A stretch of DNA of 27,826 nucleotides from Rhodobiaceae bacterium (lineage in GTDB: Bacteria > Pseudomonadota > Alphaproteobacteria > RS24), in NCBI GenBank assembly GCA_002683515.1, contig NYTN01000021.1, forward strand, positions 1 through 27,826, in the 5' to 3' direction. A program made the translations under genes and the position numbers. A model generated the notes under the pieces. It was not told the DNA's origin and did no database searches. It saw only the letters and a program-made list of their open reading frames with translations. Shown in pieces: positions 1 through 7,434 of the stretch (positions are counted from its first letter, which is position 1; every line of letters starts with the position of its first letter).

Positions 1-209
1 TTGGGTCTGCCGAAATGAGAAAGAATTCCAACTCGGGCGCCGGCATCTGATAATTCTTTTAAAGTCGGGAGCAATCGATCCAGCCGCGTAGCGTCTCTTA
101 TTGTTCCTTGCGGTGTGACAGGAACATTCAAATCTGCGCGAACAAAAACTTTTTTACCCTGTATATCCGATTGTGACAGAAGGTCATCCAGAGGTCGGGC
201 TACGGTCAT
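1..209 (-). CDS. pgk: Phosphoglycerate kinase, N-terminal part (cut by window edge)
   Basis: This is the start of phosphoglycerate kinase, which interconverts 1,3-bisphosphoglycerate and 3-phosphoglycerate in the cytoplasm (glycolysis, gluconeogenesis, Calvin cycle). Reading the minus strand from the ATG at 209, the first 69 residues include the family motifs FVRADLNVP (residues 22-30) and SHFGRP near residue 65, which bind 3-phosphoglycerate. The rest of the roughly 400-residue protein lies beyond base 1. The start codon is four bases after the gap stop codon, so the gene is the third member of a tkt-gap-pgk operon and is probably translated in coupling with gap. Identity is secure from the motifs and the neighbours; only the N-terminus can be judged. 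Confidence 0.95.
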   Translation of the reverse strand, partial: MTVARPLDDLLSQSDIQGKKVFVRADLNVPVTPQGTIRDATRLDRLLPTLKELSDAGARVGILSHFGRP

Positions 210-213
210 TTTT

Positions 214-1221
214 TTAACCCAGTTTTCCCATCGCTGCGGCGGTATCAAGCATACGCATTGAAAAGCCCCACTCATTGTCATACCAGGCGAGAACCCGTAC
301 AAGGTCATCGCCTACGAGTTGGGTTTGGGTTGTATCAAACACACATGAATGCGGGTTGTGGTTAAAGTCACATGATACGAGAGGTAACTCGCATATTCCC
401 ATAATACCTTTAAGGTTCGTTTTACTGGCTTGAACCATTATTTTGTTCACAGCCTCAATGCTGGTTTTTTTGTTGGCTTTAAAAACAAAGTCAATCATCG
501 AAACATTTGGAGTAGGCACGCGAATAGCAGTGCCACCAAGACGCCCTTCCATATTAGGGATAACCAGCCCAAGAGATTTTGCCGCTCCCGTTGAGGTCGG
601 TATCATGGATTGGCCTGCTGCACGTGCGCGGCGCGGGTCATTATGACGATTATCAACCAGTCTTTGATCGCCTGTATAAGCATGAACGGTGGTCATAAAA
701 CCGTTTTCAATGCCGATTTTTTTATCCAGTACTGAAACTAGCGGTGCCAGAGCATTCGTTGTGCATGACGCGTTGGAAACGACTTGATGGCTTTTTCGAA
801 GTTTGGTGTGGTTCACGCCATAGACAATAGTCAAGTCAGCGGTTTTGGTAGGGGCGCTTATCAGAACGCGCTTACACCCTGCTTCTATATGCGCCATGCT
901 TTGTTCTTTAGTGTTAAACGCACCGGTACACTCTAAAACGACATCAACATCGAGTTCTTTCCAAGGCAAATCTTTCGGGTCACGCGCACTGACAAGTTTT
1001 ACGGCACCATTCCCGAAATTAATACTGCTCTGTGTGGTTTTGATATTACCCTTATAGCGCCCGTGAATGGAATCATACTCAAAGAGATGCGCGACTCTGT
1101 CCGGCGTACCTGTAGCATTCAGGGCCACGAGTTTTATGTCTTTTCTTCTGCTTTCAAGTAAAGCGCGAAGTGTTAGGCGACCAATACGCCCAAATCCGGT
1201 AATTGCAACCCTCGTAACCAT
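214..1221 (-). CDS. gap: Glyceraldehyde-3-phosphate dehydrogenase, probably NADP-accepting
   Basis: Cytoplasmic enzyme that interconverts glyceraldehyde-3-phosphate and 1,3-bisphosphoglycerate. The 335-residue length is normal for the family. The Rossmann motif GFGRIGR is at residues 9-15 and the catalytic cysteine is C153 in SNASCTTN; the C-terminal WYDNEWGFS motif is present. At the end of the second beta strand the sequence reads ALNATGT (residues 33-39), where NAD-specific glycolytic enzymes have Asn-Asp; here the Asp is replaced by Ala36, as in Bacillus GapB-type enzymes that use NADP. With tkt upstream and pgk downstream this suggests a biosynthetic (gluconeogenic) direction, which is an inference. 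It lies 19 bases after the tkt stop codon in the same operon. Confidence 0.95.
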   Translation of the reverse strand: MVTRVAITGFGRIGRLTLRALLESRRKDIKLVALNATGTPDRVAHLFEYDSIHGRYKGNIKTTQSSINFGNGAVKLVSARDPKDLPWKELDVDVVLECTGAFNTKEQSMAHIEAGCKRVLISAPTKTADLTIVYGVNHTKLRKSHQVVSNASCTTNALAPLVSVLDKKIGIENGFMTTVHAYTGDQRLVDNRHNDPRRARAAGQSMIPTSTGAAKSLGLVIPNMEGRLGGTAIRVPTPNVSMIDFVFKANKKTSIEAVNKIMVQASKTNLKGIMGICELPLVSCDFNHNPHSCVFDTTQTQLVGDDLVRVLAWYDNEWGFSMRMLDTAAAMGKLG

Positions 1222-1240
1222 CTAACCCCTCAGGATAATT

Positions 1241-3235
1241 TTATGTGTCTAGCCTGTCTTTAGCATTTTTTACAATTGCTTCAACAGTAATTCCGAAATG
1301 TTTAAACAGCCTGTCTGCCGGTGCGCTGGCGCCAAAACTTTCCATGCCGATAAAGCTATCACCGGGCCTGAGATAGGCATCCCAGCCTTGACGGATGGCG
1401 GCTTCAATAGCGATGCGCACAGGCGTATCACCTAATACATCGTCTCTGTAGCTGGGCTTTTGTTGGTCGAAAAGTTCAAAACACGGCATGGAAATGACGC
1501 GGGTTCCAATATTTTCGGCCTCCAGTTGTTGTTTGGCTTCCATGGCAAGATGGACTTCTGAACCTGTCGCCAAAAGTGTGACTTGAGCATCGCCATCTGC
1601 GGAGGCTAGTTCGTAAGCCCCTTTGGCAGAGAGGTTCTTATCTGTATATTCAAGCCTTAATGCTGGTAGACCTTGACGAGTTAGAGCCATTGCTGAAGGC
1701 GTTTGGGACTGTTCCAGAGCAATTTGCCAGCATTCTAACGTTTCAGTCGCATCTGCGGGACGTAGGGTCAGCAGATTAGGAATGGCACGTAAGGCCGCGA
1801 GATGTTCAACAGGTTGGTGTGTCGGCCCGTCTTCGCCAAGACCGATAGAGTCATGTGTCAAAACATGGATAACACGCTGTTCCATGAGAGCGGCAAGCCT
1901 TAATGCAGGTCGGGAATAATCCGAAAATACAAGGAAGGTACCGGAATAGGGAATGAACCCACCATGCAAAGACATGCCGTTCATTGCGGCGGCCATACCG
2001 AATTCTCTGATGCCATAATGAATAAAGCTTCCGCCGTAATTATCGGCACTGACAGCTTCTTGTTCAGGGGTGCGTGTGTTGTTAGACCCTGTCAGATCTG
2101 CGGAGCCACCAATCATTTCAGGAACATATGGGACAATTGCTTTCAACGCATCCTCAGATGATTTTCTAGTCGCGAGTTTGGCAGGATTTTCAGCAAGACT
2201 TTGCTTATACTCTTGAATTGCTTTTTCCAAACGCGTCGGGAGATCGCCGGACATAACACGGGTGAAACGGTTACTTATTTCACTGTCTTGGGCGTTGAGG
2301 CGTTCCTGCCATGCTTTTCTTTCTGATACATGTTTCAAGCCAGCCATGCGCCAGCTATCAAGAATATCAGAGGGTATGTCAAAAGGTTCCGACGTCCAGC
2401 CAAGTGCTTCGCGTGTAAGGCCAATTTCTTCATCACCAAGAGGTGCGCCGTGAACGCCAGATGTACCCTGCTTGTTGGGGGCGCCATATCCAATAGTGGT
2501 TTTACAGGCAATCAGCGTAGGTTTGTCACGAGTTTGTGCTGCAAAAATAGCGGCTTCAATGGCATCGGGGTCGTGGCCGTTAATGCGTTCGGCAAACCAA
2601 CCGGCAGCTTCAAAACGCTTGAGCGCATCGCCGGATTCGGCAAGTTCAAGCGGCCCGTCAATTGAGATATCATTATCATCATACAACACAATCAGCTTTG
2701 AGAGTTTTAAATGTCCAGCAAGACTGATGGCTTCATGGCTGATACCTTCCATAAGGTCGCCGTCAGAAGCCAGAACATAAGTATAGTGGTTAACCAGATC
2801 ATCACCGAAACGGCTGTTAAGCATTCGTTCCGCAAGCGCCATACCGACAGATGTTGCGAGACCCTGACCCAATGGGCCAGTAGTGGTTTCAATACCTGCA
2901 GCGTGCCCATATTCCGGGTGACCGGCTGTGCGTGATCCTAGCTGGCGAAAGTTTTTAATTTCTTCCAGCGTCATGTCCTCAAAGCCCATTAGATAGTGAA
3001 GCGCATAAAGCAGCATTGAGCCATGACCTGCAGAGAGAACGAATCTGTCTCTATCGGCCCAATCAGGTTGCCTCGGGTCAATTTTGAAAAATTTGGTGAA
3101 TAGCACGGTGGCAATATCAGCCGCCCCCATAGGTAGCCCGGGGTGTCCTGAATTGGCGGCTTGCACCGCATCCATGGAGAGGGCTCTTATGGCATTTGCC
3201 ATCATGTTATGTCTGATTTTTGGATTGTCGCTCAT
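1241..3235 (-). CDS. tkt: Transketolase
   Basis: Thiamine-diphosphate enzyme that moves two-carbon units between sugar phosphates in the pentose phosphate pathway. The protein is about 664 residues, normal for the family. Visible motifs are NSGHPGLPMGAAD near the N-terminus, the ThDP-binding GDGDLMEG-like segment (SDGDLMEG), the FIHYGIREFGMAAAMNG pyrimidine-domain segment, and THDSIGLGEDGPTHQPVEHL. I chose the ATG at 3235 (MSDNPKIRHN); a TTG at 3262 would add nine residues that do not resemble transketolase N-termini. Neither start has a strong Shine-Dalgarno sequence. It is the first gene of the tkt-gap-pgk operon. A TATAAT-like box on the minus strand at 3338-3333 is a possible -10 element. 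Confidence 0.95.
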   Translation of the reverse strand: MSDNPKIRHNMMANAIRALSMDAVQAANSGHPGLPMGAADIATVLFTKFFKIDPRQPDWADRDRFVLSAGHGSMLLYALHYLMGFEDMTLEEIKNFRQLGSRTAGHPEYGHAAGIETTTGPLGQGLATSVGMALAERMLNSRFGDDLVNHYTYVLASDGDLMEGISHEAISLAGHLKLSKLIVLYDDNDISIDGPLELAESGDALKRFEAAGWFAERINGHDPDAIEAAIFAAQTRDKPTLIACKTTIGYGAPNKQGTSGVHGAPLGDEEIGLTREALGWTSEPFDIPSDILDSWRMAGLKHVSERKAWQERLNAQDSEISNRFTRVMSGDLPTRLEKAIQEYKQSLAENPAKLATRKSSEDALKAIVPYVPEMIGGSADLTGSNNTRTPEQEAVSADNYGGSFIHYGIREFGMAAAMNGMSLHGGFIPYSGTFLVFSDYSRPALRLAALMEQRVIHVLTHDSIGLGEDGPTHQPVEHLAALRAIPNLLTLRPADATETLECWQIALEQSQTPSAMALTRQGLPALRLEYTDKNLSAKGAYELASADGDAQVTLLATGSEVHLAMEAKQQLEAENIGTRVISMPCFELFDQQKPSYRDDVLGDTPVRIAIEAAIRQGWDAYLRPGDSFIGMESFGASAPADRLFKHFGITVEAIVKNAKDRLDT

Positions 3236-3589
3236 GGGCCAGGAATCTAAGTTCTGTTTCAACGCAAACTTTTAGCATCTCGTATTGTTAAATGCGAACC
3301 TTTAAGGTGCGCGGATGGTTATAAGTGCCTTTATTATATCGTCATGAATTAAATGACATATGTGACAAATCATTCTAATTCACGTGCACTCGTCACGACG
3401 TCGCTACAATGGCGACCGACCGACAAGGAGTCAATGTAAGATTTAATATGCGTAACTGTATTACCGAATAGCTCAAATAACTGACTGATTTTGTGATAAT
3501 ATTTAGATTATACTAAATTTGCGAAAAGCTTGATGGTTGACCGAATTCCCATCAACATCTTATGCTTGTGCAATGGAGAATCAAAGATA
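3236..3589. promoter_or_regulatory. Divergent promoter region between tkt and the zapA operon
   Basis: Gene-free spacer of about 350 bases between divergent operons. For tkt (minus strand) there is a perfect TATAAT at 3338-3333. Immediately upstream of it is a dyad, GTCAT at 3341-3345 and ATGAC at 3353-3357 separated by seven bases, which could be a repressor operator. For the plus-strand operon there is a good -10-like TATACT at 3509-3514, but I see no convincing -35 at the right distance. No open frame longer than about 20 codons in it looks like a gene. Promoter assignments are pattern reading only. Confidence 0.4.
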
Positions 3590-3859
3590 ATGCAGGACAT
3601 CCAAACAGCATTGAAAAATTTTAATGAGGCGCTGCAAGCTTTGGAAGACCGCTTGCCTGACCGGATGGCTGAGGCAGTGAAAGTTAAATCTGAACTGGAT
3701 GCGCTGAATATTGAAGCCGCCCATATGCGGAGTGAAATTTCATCACTTAAAAAACAAATTTCTGCTGTTGCTAGTGCCCAAGGCAAAGCCGAACAGCAGA
3801 TAGATGCTGCCATGAAGCAGCTGGATCAACTTATGAACGGTGTAGGTGAGCATGGCTGA
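3590..3859 (+). CDS. Small coiled-coil protein (DUF4164-like), ZapA partner gene
   Basis: An 89-residue, highly charged, alanine/glutamate/lysine-rich protein with heptad spacing through most of its length, so it should form a coiled coil. There is no signal peptide or membrane segment. I chose the ATG at 3590 (MQDIQTALKN) because a GGAG at 3575-3578 lies 11 bases upstream; a longer frame begins at 3530 but its first 20 residues have no such support. Small proteins of the DUF4164 type commonly precede zapA in Alphaproteobacteria. Its stop codon overlaps the zapA start by eight bases, implying translational coupling. A cell-division role is inferred from position only; its biochemical function is not known to me. 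Confidence 0.8.
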   Translation: MQDIQTALKNFNEALQALEDRLPDRMAEAVKVKSELDALNIEAAHMRSEISSLKKQISAVASAQGKAEQQIDAAMKQLDQLMNGVGEHG

Positions 3860-4208
3860 ATTGACAATTTCCATAAATAGTAGACCTTTTGCTATTGCAT
3901 GTTCGGATGGCGATGAGCAGCGGGTCAGCCGATTAGCTGAAGATCTCGCAGCAAGACTGGGTGAAGTTAAGAAGCATGTTAGTGGTGCCGGGGATTCGCA
4001 TCTGTTGGTTCTCGTTGGGCTAACCTTGTGTGATGAGCTTAACCAACTTAATGACCAGATAGAGGGTGTTCGTCAGGATGTTGAAGCCGCCGGTAAAACA
4101 CGCTTAGAGCTTGAGAAACAGGTTAAAGAATTTGAAAAGCTCATTGCAACCTCTTTGGTAAGTGCGACAGAAAAAATTCATTCGCTCTCCGAACATCTTG
4201 AAAAATAA
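3852..4208 (+). CDS. zapA: Cell division protein ZapA
   Basis: ZapA binds FtsZ at midcell and cross-links protofilaments. The 118-residue protein has the family layout: an N-terminal globular part (ELTISINSRPFAIACSDGDE) with the EQRVSRLAEDLAARL helix, followed by a long C-terminal coiled coil. The ATG at 3852 is preferred; an in-frame GTG at 3846 would add two residues. The gene overlaps the coiled-coil gene upstream. It is followed by 6S RNA and 5-formyltetrahydrofolate cyclo-ligase, the widespread proteobacterial order zapA-ssrS-ygfA, which strengthens the call. Confidence 0.92.
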   Translation: MAELTISINSRPFAIACSDGDEQRVSRLAEDLAARLGEVKKHVSGAGDSHLLVLVGLTLCDELNQLNDQIEGVRQDVEAAGKTRLELEKQVKEFEKLIATSLVSATEKIHSLSEHLEK

Positions 4209-4255
4209 ATACTCTAATTTTTTATAGTTTTAAAAATTGCAAAATAATTGCCGCC

Positions 4256-4284
4256 TTGAATGGGGCTGGTCTTCGTTCTATGTT
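4256..4284 (+). promoter_or_regulatory. Predicted 6S RNA promoter
   Basis: A -35 element TTGAAT at 4256-4261 and a -10 element TATGTT at 4279-4284 are separated by exactly 17 bases. The expected start of transcription, about seven bases downstream at 4291-4292, coincides with the first base of the closing stem of the 6S RNA. This independent agreement is the main support. Confidence 0.6.
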
Positions 4285-4290
4285 CACCTC

Positions 4291-4441
4291 AGGAGTTGTC
4301 CTGAATGGCGGGTCGATAACGCTCGGGACCTTACGATCCTTAAGGGAACTGTCCCTGCGCTAGACCGTGGTCTTTTGCACATGGTGCCCACCTACTTATG
4401 TAGGTCTCCGGGGATCAGGCTCGTTGTCAGAGACAACTCCG
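4291..4441 (+). ncRNA. ssrS: 6S RNA
   Basis: 6S RNA mimics an open promoter and sequesters the housekeeping RNA polymerase holoenzyme in slow growth. It sits in the conserved slot between zapA and 5-FCL. A long-range closing stem pairs 4292-4300 (ggagttgtc) with 4432-4440 (gacaactcc) without a mismatch, extended by cctga/tcagg (4300-4304 with 4415-4419). The terminal arm has GGGAC/GTCCC (4325-4329 with 4351-4355) and CCTTA/TAAGG (4329-4333 with 4341-4345); its sequence recalls the E. coli terminal arm (GCTCGG, then CCTTAA and AACT). A small hairpin ACCTAC-TTAT-GTAGGT at 4390-4405 lies on the 3' side of the central bubble. Ends are inferred from the stem and the promoter and may be off by several bases. 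No protein-coding gene is present here. Confidence 0.88.
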
Positions 4442-4521
4442 ACTATGGGTTATCTTAGATTTTTAGTTCAACCCGATATTTAGAAAGATGAAACGTGTAA
4501 TGCACGCGTCCCTATAGCTCA

Positions 4522-5160
4522 ATGACATCTATCAATCACGCCTCGCCGACGGCAAAAGATATACAAAAACAAAAAAAAGACATCCGCCTTCTCGCCGTCC
4601 AAAAACGGCTAGAAGCAAAAAAATTAGAAACAGATGACATCAAGCTAAAACTTCTCAATGTGTTTCGTGGATTTGTCGCTGAGACTTTACCTGTCGCACT
4701 AAAATCCGAAAATAGAAAACTTATTTGTTCTGCTTATATGGCTGATGCCTCAGAAATTGACCCATTGCCAATATTGACCTTTTTGAATGAGCAAGGTTGG
4801 CAGACGGCACTTCCATGTATCGAAAAAGGTGTGTCTTTATCTTTCAGGGTTTGGCAGCCAGGTGATGCTTTGGTAACCGGCAAGTTTGATATGCAAGAGC
4901 CTAGGGCAGAAGCTTTAGTTGTGTCGCCGGATTTGGTGATTGCCCCTTTACTGGCATTTGACAGGTTTGGTAACCGTCTTGGTCGCGGTGGGGGGTATTA
5001 TGACCGCGCGTTAAAAGCACTTAGGACACAAGGAAATGTTCTGGTTGTGGGAATCGGATTTGACTCGCAATTATTTGATATAGTTCCTCAAGAAAAGCAT
5101 GATGAAAAACTGGACTTTACTTTGACACCTTCCGGTGTTCACCATTCTGAGGCGGTGTAA
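4522..5160 (+). CDS. ygfA: 5-formyltetrahydrofolate cyclo-ligase
   Basis: This enzyme converts 5-formyltetrahydrofolate plus ATP to 5,10-methenyltetrahydrofolate, returning the storage form of folate to one-carbon metabolism. The 212-residue protein has the family C-terminal signature FDRFGNRLGRGGGYYDRAL (residues ~148-166), whose glycine-rich loop binds ATP phosphates, and the preceding PDLVIAPLLAFD strand. The N-terminus is lysine-rich and slightly long. The ATG at 4522 has no clear Shine-Dalgarno sequence. It follows the 6S RNA by about 80 bases, so it may be cotranscribed with it as in other proteobacteria. Its stop codon overlaps the ymdB start by one base. Confidence 0.93.
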   Translation: MTSINHASPTAKDIQKQKKDIRLLAVQKRLEAKKLETDDIKLKLLNVFRGFVAETLPVALKSENRKLICSAYMADASEIDPLPILTFLNEQGWQTALPCIEKGVSLSFRVWQPGDALVTGKFDMQEPRAEALVVSPDLVIAPLLAFDRFGNRLGRGGGYYDRALKALRTQGNVLVVGIGFDSQLFDIVPQEKHDEKLDFTLTPSGVHHSEAV

Positions 5161-5963
5161 TGAAAATTTTATTTCTAGGTGATATTGTGGGGCGGGCTGC
5201 CCGCGAAGCGGTGATTGAAGAACTACCGGCCTTACGTCGCGATATGGATATCGACTTTGTTGTCGTAAATGGCGAAAATGCAGCCGGTGGATTTGGGATC
5301 ACCGAAACTATTGCGAATAGCCTTTTTGATGCCGGTGCAGATGTCATCACATTGGGTAATCACGCTTGGGATCAGCGAGAAACCCTCACTCATATTGAAA
5401 GAGAACAGCGTCTTTTGCGACCTGCGAATTTTCCCGCTAACACACCCGGCAAAGGCGCCGGTTTGTTTACAACTGAAAAGGGTGAGCAGGTGCTTATCAT
5501 CACAGTACAGGGCCAGTTGTTTATGGAAACGCTGGAAGACCCGTTTGCTGCTGTTGAAAGAGAGCTTGCTGCTTGTCCACTTGGGGAAGCCACCGATGCT
5601 GTGATTGTTGAAATTCATGGCGAGGCAAGTTCTGAAAAAATGGTGATGGGGCATTTTTGTGATGGGAGAGCCAGCCTTGTCGTAGGGACGCACACCCATG
5701 TCCCTACTGCGGATGTTCAGATATTTGAGAATGGGACCGCTTATCAGACAGATGCCGGTATGTGCGGCGATTATGACAGCGTGATTGGCATGGAAAAAGA
5801 AGAGCCAATGCGCCGTTTTATGACCAAAATGCGGGGTGGGCCTTTTAAGCCGGCTATGGGCGCAGTAACACTCTGTGGTCTTATGGTGGAAACGGGGCCT
5901 GACGGGCTTGCCGTTTCAGCGAAGCCATTCCGTTATGGTGGCAGACTAGAGCAAGCTGTCTAG
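5160..5963 (+). CDS. ymdB: YmdB-family metallophosphoesterase
   Basis: A 267-residue member of the calcineurin-like phosphoesterases of the YmdB type (TIGR00282 family); Bacillus YmdB hydrolyses 2',3'-cyclic AMP and affects biofilm and sporulation gene expression. Metal-binding motifs are in order: FLGDIVGR (D8), NGENAAGG (E39, N40), LGNHAWD (N67, H68), VEIHGEASSEK and GTHTHVPTAD. These cover all expected ligands of a two-metal centre. The start overlaps the 5-FCL stop (TAATG), so translation is probably coupled. The cellular role in Alphaproteobacteria is not established; enzymatic activity is inferred from intact motifs. Confidence 0.9.
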   Translation: MKILFLGDIVGRAAREAVIEELPALRRDMDIDFVVVNGENAAGGFGITETIANSLFDAGADVITLGNHAWDQRETLTHIEREQRLLRPANFPANTPGKGAGLFTTEKGEQVLIITVQGQLFMETLEDPFAAVERELAACPLGEATDAVIVEIHGEASSEKMVMGHFCDGRASLVVGTHTHVPTADVQIFENGTAYQTDAGMCGDYDSVIGMEKEEPMRRFMTKMRGGPFKPAMGAVTLCGLMVETGPDGLAVSAKPFRYGGRLEQAV

Positions 5964-6001
5964 AATTGGTCTTCTTTTTATCCTTTAGCAGGTCGTGAAC
6001 A

Positions 6002-6048
6002 ACGGGTAGAATAGGCGAATCATGGGTATGATTCCCAAAGACACCCGT
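6002..6048 (+). other. Nested inverted repeat in the yebC upstream region
   Basis: ACGGGT at 6002-6007 pairs with ACCCGT at 6043-6048. Inside it AATCAT-GGGT-ATGATT at 6018-6033 forms a perfect six-base hairpin with a four-base loop. There is no run of T after the outer arm, so it is not a classical terminator. It may be a leader structure or an operator; function unknown. Confidence 0.4.
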
Positions 6049-6099
6049 CGAGCGAGGCATGTTCGGCAGTTTGAATTGTAAAAAAACCGGAACACATAA

Positions 6100-6846
6100 A
6101 TGGCAGGTCATTCCAAATTTAAAAATATTCAGCATCGTAAAGGTGCGCAGGATAAAAAACGAGCCAAGGTTTTCTCGCGGCTATCCAAAGAAATTACAAT
6201 TGCCGCAAAAATGGGCATGCCTGATCCGGACTCAAATCCGCGTCTGAGAACAGCAATAACTGCTGCACGTGCGCAGAACATGCCTAAAGATAATATTGAG
6301 CGGGCCATTAAAAAGAGTGCTGATGCCGGTGGTGAAAATTATGAGGAAGTCCGTTATGAAGGCTTTGGTCCCGGCGGAATTGGCGTCATTGTGGAAACAC
6401 TGACCGATAACAGGAATCGTACTGCGGGTGATGTTCGAACCGTTTTCACCAAATCCGGCGGTAATCTTGGTGAAACAGGTTCGGTCTCTTTTATGTTTGA
6501 CCGGCGTGGAGCTGTTGAATATCCGGGTGAAGTTGCTGATGCCGATGCTGTTTTTGATGCTGCGATTGAAGCCGGTGCAGAAGATGTTGAAAGCAGTGAA
6601 GGCGCACATGAAATTTTATGCGCGATGGAAGAGTTGCATAATGTGGCGGCCGCGCTGGAGGGAGCACTTGGCCCTCCACCATCAGCTCAAATAGTTTGGA
6701 AGCCCCAAAATGAAATTTCAGTGGATGAAGAAACTGCTGAAAAAGTCTTGCGCATGATGGAAGCGTTGGACGATTTGGATGATGTGCAAAATGTCTATGC
6801 GAATTTTGATATTGCAGATCATATTTTGGAAAAACTCTCTGCCTAA
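6100..6846 (+). CDS. yebC: YebC/TACO1 family protein
   Basis: A 248-residue cytoplasmic protein of the YebC/TACO1 family. Members have been described as transcriptional regulators and more recently as ribosome-associated factors that aid translation of difficult sequences such as polyproline. The N-terminal signature MAGHSKFKNIQHRKGAQDKK is nearly invariant in the family. RAQNMPKDNIERAIKK, YEGFGPGGIGVIVETLTDNRNRT and the GNLGETGSVSFMF segment follow in order. The gene precedes ruvC, the classic yebC-ruvCAB order. Many pro-rich segments are encoded nearby (for example in TolA), but a link is speculation. Confidence 0.95.
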   Translation: MAGHSKFKNIQHRKGAQDKKRAKVFSRLSKEITIAAKMGMPDPDSNPRLRTAITAARAQNMPKDNIERAIKKSADAGGENYEEVRYEGFGPGGIGVIVETLTDNRNRTAGDVRTVFTKSGGNLGETGSVSFMFDRRGAVEYPGEVADADAVFDAAIEAGAEDVESSEGAHEILCAMEELHNVAAALEGALGPPPSAQIVWKPQNEISVDEETAEKVLRMMEALDDLDDVQNVYANFDIADHILEKLSA

Positions 6847-6885
6847 CGCAGTGATTTTTGACACTATGAGCCTGAAAGAAATTTG

Positions 6886-7434
6886 ATGACCCAATCGCGC
6901 CGCTTGATAGGACTGGATCCAGGGCTCAGAAATCTGGGCTGGGGTGTGATTGATGTATCCCGCGGTAAACTCATTCATGTTGCAAATGGCACGATTAGCT
7001 CCAACGCTAAGGATGATCTTGCCGACAGATTGGTGCAACTTATGCATGGGTTGGAAGAGGTTTTTGAGACTCATCAACCCGAACAGGCTGCTGTAGAAAA
7101 TAGCTTCGTCAATAAAGATGGTGTGGCGACCTTAAAGCTGGGCCAGGCGCGCGCAGTCTGTCTGCTCGTTCCTGCGCGAAAGGGTATGAAAGTTTTTGAA
7201 TATGCACCTAATTTTGTAAAGCGAAGTATTACTGGGGCAGGTCATGCTGATAAGCATCAAATTAATGCGATGGTCAAAACGCTTCTGCCACAAGCCAAGC
7301 CGGATAGCGAACATGCGGCTGATGCGCTTGCCGTTGCCATTACCCATGCACATGCGGGTGACCTTGAAGGCCGGCTAAATGATGGGCAAACTAATGGGAT
7401 GGCTCCTCAAGCACGGCTGAAGGTGAAATCATGA
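6886..7434 (+). CDS. ruvC: Holliday junction resolvase RuvC
   Basis: RuvC cuts Holliday junctions symmetrically as a dimer in the RuvABC complex during recombination repair. The 182-residue protein has the catalytic set in RNase H-like order: Asp in GLDPGLRN, Glu in AVENSFVNK, and His/Asp in EHAADALAVAITHAH. The His at the third position (Asp in E. coli) is the form found in many bacteria, such as Thermus. The ATG at 6886 is preferred over an overlapping TTG at 6883. Its stop overlaps the ruvA start by four bases (ATGA), showing a tight operon. A gap of 39 bases separates it from yebC. Confidence 0.95.
   Translation: MTQSRRLIGLDPGLRNLGWGVIDVSRGKLIHVANGTISSNAKDDLADRLVQLMHGLEEVFETHQPEQAAVENSFVNKDGVATLKLGQARAVCLLVPARKGMKVFEYAPNFVKRSITGAGHADKHQINAMVKTLLPQAKPDSEHAADALAVAITHAHAGDLEGRLNDGQTNGMAPQARLKVKS

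Noticed and set aside
4237..4458. Open frame of 73 codons on the plus strand
   Set aside because: It lies over the 6S RNA, has no ribosome binding site, and its product has no recognisable domain.
5232..5699. Minus-strand frame of 155 codons
   Set aside because: It is antisense to ymdB, whose metal-binding motifs clearly define the coding strand.
5990..6100. Possible SOS box (GAAC-N7-GAAC) before yebC-ruvCAB
   Set aside because: The nearest match, GAAC then GAAT, has an eight-base gap and a mismatch, so it does not fit the alphaproteobacterial LexA pattern.
6886..7434. RuvC with His instead of the third catalytic Asp of E. coli
   Set aside because: His at this place is normal in many RuvC proteins, including the Thermus enzyme, so it is not a defect.
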